Source: Lysobacter sp. (GTDB lineage Bacteria; Pseudomonadota; Gammaproteobacteria; Xanthomonadales; Xanthomonadaceae). Taken from it: a DNA stretch of 64,000 nt. Under the pieces are notes generated by a model. It was not told the origin of the DNA. It worked only from the letters and a program-made list of their open reading frames with translations, and ran no database searches. A program made the position numbers and the translations under genes. The number at the start of each line of letters is the position of its first letter. Position 1 is the stretch's first letter. The DNA is taken from NCBI GenBank assembly GCA_027306995.1, contig DAHUXS010000003.1, positions 186,001-250,000 of the forward strand. Reading direction: 5' to 3'. Positions 35,847-44,435 of this stretch are shown piece by piece.

Positions 35847-38800
35847 TCAGCGGGTGGCACGCGTTTCCAGCCATTCGTAAAGCACCGGCAGCAGGATCAG
35901 CGTCAGCAATGTCGAGCTGATCAATCCGCCGACCACGACGGTCGCAAGCGGTCGCTGCGTTTCCGCGCCGACACCGGTCGAGAGCAGCATCGGCACCAGT
36001 CCCAGGATCGCCACGCTCGCCGTCATCAGCACCGGGCGCAGGCGCAGTGCGGTGCCTTGCACCACGGCCTCGCGCACCGACAATCCCTTGTCGCGCAGTT
36101 CGTTGAGGAAGCTCACCAGCACGATGCCGTTGAGCATCGCCACGCCGAACACCGCGATGAAGCCGATCGCCGAGGGCACCGACAGGTACTGCCCGGTGAC
36201 GAACAGCGCGAGCAGGCCGCCGATGGTGGCGAAGGGGACGTTGGCGATGATCAGGGTGGCGTACCGGATCGAGTTGAACGCGGTATAGAGCAGCACGAAG
36301 ATGAAGAAGATCGTTACCGGCACGATCACCGCCAGTTTGGCCAGGGCGCGTTGCTGGTTCTCGAAGGCGCCGCCCCATTCGATCCAGTAGCCGGGCGGCA
36401 GCTTGACCTGCTGGCCGATGGTGGCGTTGGCGTCCTTCACGAAGCCGTCGACGTCACGGCCACGCACGTCCATCTGGATCACCGCGTAACGCTGCAACTG
36501 CTCGCGACGCACGAAGGAGTAGCCTTCGCCAACACTGACGGTGGCCACTTCCGACAATGCCACCACTGCGCCAGTCGTCGTGCGCAGCGGAATGCGCCGC
36601 AAGGCTTCGACGGAATCCCGGGTGCTGTCATCAAGGCGTACCGCGATATCGAAACGCTTGACGCCATCGAGCAACACGCTCACCGGTTCCCCGCCCAGTC
36701 CGTTGCGGACGATGGTCAACACATCCTCGGCATTCATGCCGTAGCGGGCCAGGGCATCGCGATTCACCGCGATGCGGATCTGCGGCTTGCCGACGTTGGC
36801 TTCCAGCGACAGGTCGGCCACGCCGGGGACGCGCCCCAACGCCGTCTTGATCTGGCCGCTGAGCTTGTCGAGTTGTTGCAGGTCCTGCCCGTACAGTTTT
36901 AACGCCAGGGTGGCGCGCACGCCGGAGATCAGTTCTTCCACGCGCATCTGGATCGGCTGGGTGTAGCCGGGCACGACGTTCGGCACGACCTTTTCCAGTG
37001 TTTCCTGCATCGCGCGCTCGAGCCCCTTGATGTCGCGGCCGGTGGTCCATTCCTTCTCCGGCTTCAGTGCCGTGTAGATCTCCATGTAGTTGACGTCGGC
37101 GGTCTCGCCTTTTTCCGCACGGCCGATCATCGCCAGCGTGGTGTCGACTTCCGGAAACTTCTTGAAAGCCTCGGCGATCACGTTGCTGGTGCGGATCGAT
37201 TCGTCCAGCGAGGTCGAGGGAATCCCGGTGACGCGCCACATGATCGAGCCTTCCTGCAGCTGCGGCATGAATTCCTTGCCGAGGAAGGGGAAGATGGCGA
37301 GGCTCGCGACCAATGCCGTCACGGCGCCGATCACCACCACCTTCTTCTTCGCCAGCGCCTTGTCGAGCAATGGCCGATAGACGCGCTTGATGCGGGCCAC
37401 CAGCCAGGTGTCGCGTTCTTCCTTCGGCTTGAGGATGAGCGCGGCCAGCACCGGAATCAGGGTGAGGCTGAGGATGAGCGAGCCGGCCATCGCGAAGGCG
37501 ATGTTGAAGGCCATCGGCTTGAACATCTTGCCTTCCAATCCCTCGAGCGAGAACAGCGGCAGGAAGACCACGATGATGATGCTGATGGCGAAGGCGATCG
37601 GGTTGGCGACTTCCTTCGCGGCCGCCAGCACGGCCGACGTGCGATCGACCTTTTCGCCGCGCTCGTGACGCTCGGCCATGATGCGGAAGACGTTCTCCAC
37701 CATCACCACTGCGCCGTCGACCATCATGCCGATGCCGATCGCCAAGCCCGCCAGCGACATCAGGTTGGCCGAGAGTCCCGCCTGGCCCATGCCGATGAAG
37801 GCGATCAGCATCGCCAGGGGCAGGGTGACGATGACAACGATCGCCGAACGGATTTCGCCGAGGAACAAGAACAGAACGATCGCGACCAACAGCGAGCCTT
37901 CGATCAAAGCGCGTACGGCGGTGCCGACCGCCTTGTTGACGAGATCCGTGCGTTCGTAGATCGGCCGCAGCACCATGGTCTTCGGCAATGCGGCGCGCAC
38001 GACGTCGAGCTTGCCCTTGACCGCTTCGACCACGTCCTTGGCGTTTTCGCCGATGCGGGCGAGCGCCTGGCCCATCACGACTTCCTGGCCATCGCGAGTG
38101 ACGGCGCCGAAACGCGGCGCCGCCGCCTCGACGACGGTCGCGACATCGCGCAGGTAGACCGGCGAGCCCGCGTCGCTCTTCAGCACGATGGCGCCGATAT
38201 CGCCGGTCGTCTTGAGCAATCCGAGGCCGCGCACCAGGAATTGCTCGCGGCCGACATCCATCACGTTGCCGCCGACCTGTCCGTTGTTGGCGGGAATCGC
38301 ATTGATCACGTCGGCGAAGCCGAGCCCGCGCGCATAGAGCCGTTCGGGATCGATCCGTACCTGGAACTGGCGTTCGCCACCGCCCCAGGAACTGACATCG
38401 TCGACACCCGGCGCGGTGCGCAGGATCAGCCGCACCGTCCATTCCTGCCAGGTGCGCAGGTCCATGTCGCTGACCTGTTGCTTGCCCATGCCGGGCGCGC
38501 GCTCGACCGTGTACCAGTACACCTGTCCGAGTCCCGAGGTGTTCGGGCCCATCGCGGGTTTTCCGTAACCCTGTGGCAGGCGATCGCCGATCTCCTGCAG
38601 ACGCTCGCCAACGAGTTGTCGCGCGAAGTAGATGTCCATGTCATCGGCGAAATACACCGAAACGTAGGACAGGCCGAACAGGCTGACCGATCGGATTTCC
38701 TTCACCTTGGGCAGGCCCGCGAGCGCGGATTCCACGGGGGTGGTCAGTAGCTGTTCGACATCCTCGGCAGCGAGTCCCGGCGATTCGGTATAGATGTTGA

Positions 38801-38939
38801 CCTGCACCGGGGTCACGTCGGGGAAGGCATCGATCGGCACGTTGCGTATCGCGCGCAGGCCGAGGAAGGCGACCACGGCGAAGACGATCAGGACCAGGAA
38901 CTTGTAACGGAGGGAGACCTCGACGAGACGATTCAGCAT
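35847..38939 (-). CDS. Heavy-metal efflux RND pump (CzcA/CusA family)
   Basis: A 1030-residue inner-membrane pump with the heavy-metal RND pattern: the N-terminal MLNRLVEVSLRYKFLVLIV segment, RNVPIDAFPDVTPVQV, two large periplasmic loops, and the membrane motif GIGMMVDGAVVMVENVF with the proton-relay Asp. The second half ends in the LRLRPVLMTASVAILGLVPMLLSTG and VVGGLISSTLLTLILLPVLY stretch. It exports metal ions with the adaptor and outer-membrane channel encoded upstream. Which metal (Co/Zn/Cd versus Cu/Ag) cannot be judged from these residues. It begins 37 bp after the adaptor gene. Confidence 0.92.
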   Translation of the reverse strand: MLNRLVEVSLRYKFLVLIVFAVVAFLGLRAIRNVPIDAFPDVTPVQVNIYTESPGLAAEDVEQLLTTPVESALAGLPKVKEIRSVSLFGLSYVSVYFADDMDIYFARQLVGERLQEIGDRLPQGYGKPAMGPNTSGLGQVYWYTVERAPGMGKQQVSDMDLRTWQEWTVRLILRTAPGVDDVSSWGGGERQFQVRIDPERLYARGLGFADVINAIPANNGQVGGNVMDVGREQFLVRGLGLLKTTGDIGAIVLKSDAGSPVYLRDVATVVEAAAPRFGAVTRDGQEVVMGQALARIGENAKDVVEAVKGKLDVVRAALPKTMVLRPIYERTDLVNKAVGTAVRALIEGSLLVAIVLFLFLGEIRSAIVVIVTLPLAMLIAFIGMGQAGLSANLMSLAGLAIGIGMMVDGAVVMVENVFRIMAERHERGEKVDRTSAVLAAAKEVANPIAFAISIIIVVFLPLFSLEGLEGKMFKPMAFNIAFAMAGSLILSLTLIPVLAALILKPKEERDTWLVARIKRVYRPLLDKALAKKKVVVIGAVTALVASLAIFPFLGKEFMPQLQEGSIMWRVTGIPSTSLDESIRTSNVIAEAFKKFPEVDTTLAMIGRAEKGETADVNYMEIYTALKPEKEWTTGRDIKGLERAMQETLEKVVPNVVPGYTQPIQMRVEELISGVRATLALKLYGQDLQQLDKLSGQIKTALGRVPGVADLSLEANVGKPQIRIAVNRDALARYGMNAEDVLTIVRNGLGGEPVSVLLDGVKRFDIAVRLDDSTRDSVEALRRIPLRTTTGAVVALSEVATVSVGEGYSFVRREQLQRYAVIQMDVRGRDVDGFVKDANATIGQQVKLPPGYWIEWGGAFENQQRALAKLAVIVPVTIFFIFVLLYTAFNSIRYATLIIANVPFATIGGLLALFVTGQYLSVPSAIGFIAVFGVAMLNGIVLVSFLNELRDKGLSVREAVVQGTALRLRPVLMTASVAILGLVPMLLSTGVGAETQRPLATVVVGGLISSTLLTLILLPVLYEWLETRATR

Positions 38940-38976
38940 GATCCCGTCCCCAGCGGATGATCGGCGGGAAGAGTTT

Positions 38977-40116
38977 TCATTCGGCCTCTCCCAGCTGCGA
39001 CTTCAGCATTTGCGCCTTCAGCTTGAAGGCGCCATCGACGACGACGGTGTCGCCGGTCTTCAGCCCTTCGCGGATTACCGTGCGTTCGCCCAGCGTTTCG
39101 CCGGTGCGCACCGGAACGGGCTCGATCGCGCCCTTGGCGTCGCGACGAAACACCACGGTTTCGCCCTGCAGTTGCACGATCGCCGCGACGGGCACCGACA
39201 ATGCGTTCGCGGAACGATTGGTCGTTGCATCTTCGCCATCGGCTTTCAGGATGACTTCGACGAAATCCCCCGCGTGCAGGATGTCATCGCGATTCGGGAC
39301 CTCGACGCGCACGCTGGCGTTGCGGGTGGCGTCCGAAGTGCGATGGGCGCTGCGCAATACCTTGCCGGCCAGCTGCTTGCCGTTGAACACGATGGTTGCA
39401 TCGTGACCAGGTTCGATCCGCGGCGCCGTGCCCGGGGCGAGGCGTGCATCCACCCACACTGCCGATTCGTTGACCAGGCGATAAAGCGCCTTGCCGGGTT
39501 CGATGCGTTCCCCGATCACGAAATCGTCTTGGGTAATGCGGCCGGCGTGCGGCGCGAACAGGGTGAATTGGCCATTGACGGTTCCGCTGGCGCTGCCCGG
39601 CAATCCATAGGCCTGCGCTTTCGCACGGGCGCGGTCGAGGGCGACGCGCGCTTCGGTGATGCGACGTCCGGCCACGGCTTCCGGGCCCAATGCCGCGACT
39701 CGGCGATATTCCTGTTCGGCGACGCGCAGGTCGGCCTGTGCATCGGAGACTTGCACGCTCGCCAGCGTCACCAGAGGTGCACCGGCACGCACTTCATCGC
39801 CAAGCTTGGCGTGGCGACGGACCACCAGCGATTCGACGCGCGGCGTGATCAGCGTGGTGCCATAGGCGCTGTCCAGCACTTCGCCCGGAACGCGAATCGA
39901 CCCGCTGACCTGCGATGCCTGCACGGCTTCGACCCGGATGCCGGCAGCTTTCAACGTCGCATCATCCATGCGCAGTCCTTCACCGGGCGTTGCAATCGTT
40001 TCAGTTGCGGCAGGCGGCGCGGGCGGCGTCGAACGACCACACGCCGACAAGCCGAGCGCGATCAGCGCAGCGGGAAGGGCATTCAAGGGGAATGATTTCA
40101 TCGAAACAGGTCTCAT
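38977..40116 (-). CDS. RND efflux periplasmic adaptor lipoprotein (CzcB-like)
   Basis: A 379-residue membrane-fusion protein. A lipoprotein signal ends in LSACG, then comes a barrel-sandwich domain split by a helical hairpin (AQADLRVAEQEYRRVAALG, about residues 155-200) and the later SVPVAAIVQLQGETVVF stretch. It would bridge pump and channel. ATG 40116 overlaps the stop of the TolC-like gene (ATGA), so it is preferred over ATG 40101. Few histidines or methionines are visible, so it may not bind metal itself. Confidence 0.9.
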   Translation of the reverse strand: MRPVSMKSFPLNALPAALIALGLSACGRSTPPAPPAATETIATPGEGLRMDDATLKAAGIRVEAVQASQVSGSIRVPGEVLDSAYGTTLITPRVESLVVRRHAKLGDEVRAGAPLVTLASVQVSDAQADLRVAEQEYRRVAALGPEAVAGRRITEARVALDRARAKAQAYGLPGSASGTVNGQFTLFAPHAGRITQDDFVIGERIEPGKALYRLVNESAVWVDARLAPGTAPRIEPGHDATIVFNGKQLAGKVLRSAHRTSDATRNASVRVEVPNRDDILHAGDFVEVILKADGEDATTNRSANALSVPVAAIVQLQGETVVFRRDAKGAIEPVPVRTGETLGERTVIREGLKTGDTVVVDGAFKLKAQMLKSQLGEAE

Positions 40117-41390
40117 GGCGTGGCCTCCAGTCCGGTCCAGCGTTCGAGCTGGCCGGTGGCGGCAAGGGCGTCGGTCCAGCTGCGCCACACCCGCGCTTCG
40201 AGCGCGGCGCCGGCGAGCTGGGTGTCCAGGGTCTGGCGCAGTTGCAGCAGGAAATCGGAGGGCGAGATGTCGCCCCCGCGCAGCAGTTTTTCCAGCAACG
40301 CGCCGCGGCGATCGCCATCGGTGCCGCGGCTGGAGGACCATTGCGTCCATGCGCTGCGCGCAGCGGCATAACCGGCGATTGCGCTGCGCTGGTCGGCCTC
40401 GAGTTGCAGGCGAAGCCGCGCGACTTCCGCGTCGGCGACTGCGGCATCCGCTTCGGCGGCGCTCACCTCCGCGCGATACGAATTGCGCACATGCAGCGGA
40501 ATGCTGACCGAAATGCCGGCGACGCGATCGCGGCGGCGGCCGTCGTACTGGATCGTGCCGGCGCGGATACCGACGGTCGGATCGGCGATGCGATTTTTCT
40601 TCGCGACCGCGATCTCGCGTTGCACGGCAAGCGCTTCCGCTTGCGCTGCCTGCAGGTCGGGAAGTCGCGTGATGTCCGTCGTCGCCGGCACGCGGTCCGG
40701 CAGTTGCGTGGTCGGCAATGCGGCAAGCATGGTCGAGTCCGGATCGCCGCCGACCGCGCGGAAACGCGCCTGCGCATCCGCCTGTTCGGAGACCAGCGTC
40801 GATTGCTCGGCCAGCGCTTCATCCAGCGCCAGTTGCGTCAGATCGCGTTCCAGCCCGGAAATATCCTGCGCGGCGAACTGCTTTTTCGCGATATCGGCGA
40901 AACGGCGCACGGCATCCAGGCGGCGTTCGCCGATCTGCAAGCGTTCGCGACTGCTCAGCACGTCGGCCAGCGATGCGAGCCAGCGACGCGCAAAATCGCG
41001 CCGCACGATCCGCGCCTGCATTTCCGACAAATTCAATCGCGCGGATGCCGCGTCCCGTCGCGCGCCCCGTTTGCCGCCGAGATCGAGCGTCAGCTTGATG
41101 CCGCCGGTCAGCGTGCGGTCCGGGCCGTTGTCGTCAGCCGCGAACTCCGCTTCGGGGTTGTAGATGGGGCGACCCGCGGCCGTCAGTCGTGCGCGTGCGG
41201 CAATGATCCTGGCATCGATCGCGGTCGAGTCTGGATGCCGGCGCCATGCTTCGGCGAGTGCGGATTGCAGGGAGGTAGGTGCGCGCGAATCGATGTTCGC
41301 GGCAACAGGTTGGAATGGGGCTGCCTGCACGGCCATCGGGCCATACAGGACGGCGACCCCGACGGCGCAAGCCGCGAGTCTTTGCAACAT
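40113..41390 (-). CDS. TolC-family outer-membrane channel (CzcC-like)
   Basis: A 425-residue exported protein with the two-repeat coiled-coil pattern of TolC-type channels: LQSALAEAWRRHPDSTAIDARIIAARARL near the start and RNSYRAEVSAAEADAAVADAEVARLRLQ in the second half. The signal peptide ends near MAVQAAP. The conserved PE-x-E strand (YNPEAEFAADDNG) is typical of heavy-metal efflux channels. It is first in the three-gene efflux operon and is coupled to the adaptor gene by ATGA. Confidence 0.9.
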   Translation of the reverse strand: MLQRLAACAVGVAVLYGPMAVQAAPFQPVAANIDSRAPTSLQSALAEAWRRHPDSTAIDARIIAARARLTAAGRPIYNPEAEFAADDNGPDRTLTGGIKLTLDLGGKRGARRDAASARLNLSEMQARIVRRDFARRWLASLADVLSSRERLQIGERRLDAVRRFADIAKKQFAAQDISGLERDLTQLALDEALAEQSTLVSEQADAQARFRAVGGDPDSTMLAALPTTQLPDRVPATTDITRLPDLQAAQAEALAVQREIAVAKKNRIADPTVGIRAGTIQYDGRRRDRVAGISVSIPLHVRNSYRAEVSAAEADAAVADAEVARLRLQLEADQRSAIAGYAAARSAWTQWSSSRGTDGDRRGALLEKLLRGGDISPSDFLLQLRQTLDTQLAGAALEARVWRSWTDALAATGQLERWTGLEATP

Positions 41391-41430
41391 GGAATTTCAC
41401 TCCAATCGAATCGGTCAGTGACGGACAACG

Positions 41431-41448
41431 GGAGCGCATGCGCGCTCC
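41431..41448 (-). promoter_or_regulatory. Hairpin in the leader between the His-rich gene and czcC
   Basis: A 7-bp perfect inverted repeat (GGAGCGC / GCGCTCC, 4-base loop) lies in the 65-bp gap before the channel gene. It has no T-run, so it is not a clear terminator; it might be a processing or attenuation site. Confidence 0.35.
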
Positions 41449-41455
41449 GGGTGCG

Positions 41456-41854
41456 TCAGGCCGCGATCGGAGGTCGGAACGGCGTCGGCCAGCGGCTGCT
41501 GGCGAGAATCGTTTGCAGATGCCATGCCGGTCGTGTCACCGGAGGCGGATTGAAGGCGTGCAAATGGAATTCAGCTGGCGTGGCGGCCGCCTGTCCGCAG
41601 CAATGGGCGAAATGCAGGAGCGCGTGCAGCGGAGCGGCACCTTCGCCTTCCTGGGCAGGTTGCACGATGCCCACCGATGCGATCGTCAGCGATGCATCGC
41701 CAATCTCGACGTGTTGTCCTGCAGGCGCGTGGGCGATCTCGTGCAGCTCACCCAGCGACGAAGCGACCGGGCGCAACGCCATCGACAGCGCCAGGACCGC
41801 CAACGCGATCAGGCGCAATGCAGCGGTCCAGCGGCGGCGGAATCGGAGCTTCAC
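41456..41854 (-). CDS. Small exported histidine-rich protein before the metal efflux operon
   Basis: A 132-residue protein with a basic, hydrophobic N-terminus (MKLRFRRRWTAALRLIALAVLALSMA) that reads as a signal peptide or anchor. The rest has many possible metal ligands: ELHEIAHAPAGQH, LHALLHFAHCCGQ and FHLHAF. I do not recognise a family. It lies 65 bp upstream of the RND operon on the same strand, so it may be a periplasmic metal buffer or sensor for that pump. The final 40 residues are Pro-rich. The gene is weakly supported but its location and composition argue for it. Confidence 0.6.
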   Translation of the reverse strand: MKLRFRRRWTAALRLIALAVLALSMALRPVASSLGELHEIAHAPAGQHVEIGDASLTIASVGIVQPAQEGEGAAPLHALLHFAHCCGQAAATPAEFHLHAFNPPPVTRPAWHLQTILASSRWPTPFRPPIAA

Positions 41855-41892
41855 CTGGCGAGGATAGCCGGGCCGCCGGAGCGGACACTATT

Positions 41893-43203
41893 TCATTTGG
41901 CTTGGCGATGCGCTGCCGGCTTGCGCGCGGTCTTCTTCGCCGGCGCTTTCTTCTTCGGCGCCACGTCATTCGCGGCGATGAAGTCGCGCACCTGCGGATA
42001 GACTTGGGTCCGCCAGCGCTTGCCGCTGAAGATGCCGTAATGGCCGGCGCCTTCCACCGTCAGATGCGTCTGCCTGGCCTGCGGGACGCCACTGCACAGC
42101 TTGTGCGCCGCGCGGGTTTGGCCTTCGCCGGAAATGTCGTCGAGTTCGCCTTCGATCGTCATGATCGCGGTATCGCGGATCTTCGACGGATCGACGCGCT
42201 CGCCGCGCACGTCCCACAATCCGCGCGGCAGCAGGTGTTCCTGGAAGACGACGCGGATGCAGTCGAGGTAGTACTCGGCCGGCATGTCGAGCACGGCGTT
42301 GTATTCGTCGTAGAAACGACGATGCGCGGCGGTGGTGTCCTGGTCGCCCTTGACCAGGTCGCGGTAGAAATCCCAGTGCGACATCGCATGGCGTTCGGGA
42401 TTCATCGCGATGAAGCCGAGGTATTGCAGGAAACCGGGATAGACGCGGCGACCGGCGCCGGGCAGGTTGCCGGGCACGACCTGGATGACGTTCTGTTCGA
42501 ACCATTCCAGCGAATTGCGTGTAGCCAGGCTGTTGACCGCAGTTGGCGATTGGCGGGTATCGATCGGGCCGCCCATCATCACCATCGAACGCGGCGTTGC
42601 TTCGCCGCGCGCCGCCATCAGCGAGACCGCGGCCAATGCCGGAACGGTCGGCTGGCACACGCTGATCACGTGCAGGTGTTCGGTGCCGATGAAGCGGATG
42701 AATTCCTGCAGGTAGGCGACGTAATCATCGAGGGTGAAGGCGCCGGCATCCTTCGGCACCACCCGCGCGTCGGTCCAGTCGGTCAGGTAGACCTTGTGGT
42801 CGTGCAGCAGGCTCTTGACGGTATCGCGCAGCAGAGTCGAGTGATGGCCGGAGAGCGGCGCCACCACCAGCACGGTCGGCGAGTCGTGCAAATGCTCGAC
42901 GACATTGGCGTCATCGGAGAAACGCTTGAAGCGCAGCAGCCGGCAGAACGGCTTTTCCATCGCCACCTTTTCCAGCACCGCGCATTCCGCGCCCTTGACC
43001 TCGATGCTGTGGATGCCGAATTGCGGCTTCTCGTAATCCTTGCCGAGGCGGTGGAACAGTTCGGCGCCCGCGGCCAGTTCCTGCGAGCCGGGGACCTGCG
43101 ACAACCAGCTGCCCGGTGCTGAATACATCTGGGAGACCGCTTCGGCCCAATAGGACCAGGGTTCAAGCAGGGCGCGATTGATTTCGTGGAGCTGGTAGAG
43201 CAT
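41893..43203 (-). CDS. phaZ: Intracellular poly(3-hydroxybutyrate) depolymerase
   Basis: A 436-residue cytoplasmic enzyme of the PhaZ1 type that breaks down stored polyhydroxybutyrate. The cysteine nucleophile sits in HVISVCQPTVPA at position 183, the number known for Ralstonia PhaZ1; conserved early sequence MLYQLHEINRALLEPW and the GPIDTRQSPTAVN region also match. The late His in GAGHYGIFSGKRW fits the triad. The last 20 residues are a Lys/Ala/Pro repeat (KKKAPAKKTARK) like nucleic-acid or granule-binding tails. ATG 43203 is the first in-frame start of the conserved part. No PHB synthase is in the window. Confidence 0.93.
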   Translation of the reverse strand: MLYQLHEINRALLEPWSYWAEAVSQMYSAPGSWLSQVPGSQELAAGAELFHRLGKDYEKPQFGIHSIEVKGAECAVLEKVAMEKPFCRLLRFKRFSDDANVVEHLHDSPTVLVVAPLSGHHSTLLRDTVKSLLHDHKVYLTDWTDARVVPKDAGAFTLDDYVAYLQEFIRFIGTEHLHVISVCQPTVPALAAVSLMAARGEATPRSMVMMGGPIDTRQSPTAVNSLATRNSLEWFEQNVIQVVPGNLPGAGRRVYPGFLQYLGFIAMNPERHAMSHWDFYRDLVKGDQDTTAAHRRFYDEYNAVLDMPAEYYLDCIRVVFQEHLLPRGLWDVRGERVDPSKIRDTAIMTIEGELDDISGEGQTRAAHKLCSGVPQARQTHLTVEGAGHYGIFSGKRWRTQVYPQVRDFIAANDVAPKKKAPAKKTARKPAAHRQAK

Positions 43204-43277
43204 GGAACCTCCGTTGCCGCACCGCAGCATACGCCATCGGACGCTTGGAGGCATGCCTGCCCATTCAGGATCGGCGT

Positions 43278-43895
43278 TCAGCCTGCAATTGGACGCTCCA
43301 GCGCGGTCAGGCCGGAGGCATCGAGGCGCGGTGACAACCAGCAGTGGCCGCCAAGCGCGGTGAATCCGAGGCCGGTGAGCCGTTTGCGATAGAACGCAGC
43401 CGGGCGAGCGATGTAGCCGTCGTGGTCGCCTTCGATCTCGTCCTCGCGGCAGAAGGCTTCGAGGAAGGCGATGCCACCACAGAGGTCGGCAAGGCCGGAC
43501 AGGCCGGCATCGAGTTCGCGCGTCGGGACGTAGTGCATCACGTCGCTGCACACGAGCAGGTCGGCGGGGCCGGAAGGACGCAAGGTCGCGAAATCGGCGA
43601 AGGTCGCGTAATGGACGTTGCGGCTGCGACCGTAGCGTCGCACTGCGTATTCGCTGCTGTCGAATCCGAGATAAGTCGCTTTCGGACGCAGCGCGAGCAA
43701 CGGCGCGCGCCACGCGCCTTCGCCACAACCGATGTCGAGCACGGTGCGAACCGGACGCTCGAGGATCGACTCCGCCATCGCCACCGCCAGCGCGACCTTG
43801 CGTTTCAGGCGCTGCGCGCCGCCGATGCTGCCGTCGCGATACCAGCGATCGAAATAGTTGCGGTCGTATTGTTTGACGGGAGCAGGCTTGCTCAT
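43278..43895 (-). CDS. Class I SAM-dependent methyltransferase
   Basis: A 205-residue cytoplasmic enzyme with the SAM motif VLDIGCGEGAWRAPLL (about 52-67), a following acidic residue in YLGFDSSEYAV, and LLVCSDVMHYVP for motif II. There is no signal peptide. The substrate is unknown. It lies 74 bp upstream of phaZ on the same strand and is divergent from the HemJ-like gene, about 78 bp away. Confidence 0.87.
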   Translation of the reverse strand: MSKPAPVKQYDRNYFDRWYRDGSIGGAQRLKRKVALAVAMAESILERPVRTVLDIGCGEGAWRAPLLALRPKATYLGFDSSEYAVRRYGRSRNVHYATFADFATLRPSGPADLLVCSDVMHYVPTRELDAGLSGLADLCGGIAFLEAFCREDEIEGDHDGYIARPAAFYRKRLTGLGFTALGGHCWLSPRLDASGLTALERPIAG

Positions 43896-43973
43896 GCACA
43901 GGACTCGTTGATGTATCCGGGAACGGACGCTTTCTTCGTGTCATGCTAACGGTTCGTCGCCGAGGAGAACACG

Positions 43974-44432
43974 ATGAGCCCCGCGTTCTATCTGTGGATC
44001 AAGACCATCCATATCGTTTTCGTGATCGCGTGGATGGCCTGCGTGTTCTACCTGCCGCGCATCCTCGTCAACATCGCCGAAGCCGGCGACGACGCGGCCG
44101 TGCGCGCGCGGCTGATGCTGATGGGACGCCGTCTCTACAAGTTCGGCCACAACATGTTCGGCATGGCCTTCATTTTCGGATTGACGTTGTGGCAGGGCTG
44201 GCGAGTGTTGCCGTCGCGCCTGCCGAACGTGGTTGCCGGCATGCACTGGATCGACGCCAAGCTGACGCTGGTCGCGCTAATGCTGGTCTATTTCATCGTC
44301 TGCGGACGCTGGCTGAAGGACGTCGAGAAGGGACGCGCGTTGCCGTCGGCGAAGACGCTGCGGGTCTTCAACGAATTGCCGGTGCTGGTGCTGGTCGCGA
44401 TCGTTTGGCTGGTGCTGGCGCGGCCGTTCTGA
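43974..44432 (+). CDS. HemJ/CopD-family membrane protein
   Basis: A 152-residue protein with four hydrophobic segments. It matches the HemJ type of protoporphyrinogen IX oxidase: an early histidine in LWIKTIHIVFVIAWMACVFYLPRIL (His13), and a lysine in HWIDAKLTLV (Lys96), with CGRWLKDVEKG after the third segment. HemJ replaces HemG/HemY in heme synthesis in many bacteria. Annotation pipelines may label it CopD family because of remote similarity. Whether other protoporphyrinogen oxidases exist in the genome is not visible. It ends 3 bp before the convergent patatin gene. Confidence 0.75.
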   Translation: MSPAFYLWIKTIHIVFVIAWMACVFYLPRILVNIAEAGDDAAVRARLMLMGRRLYKFGHNMFGMAFIFGLTLWQGWRVLPSRLPNVVAGMHWIDAKLTLVALMLVYFIVCGRWLKDVEKGRALPSAKTLRVFNELPVLVLVAIVWLVLARPF

Positions 44433-44435
44433 GGA

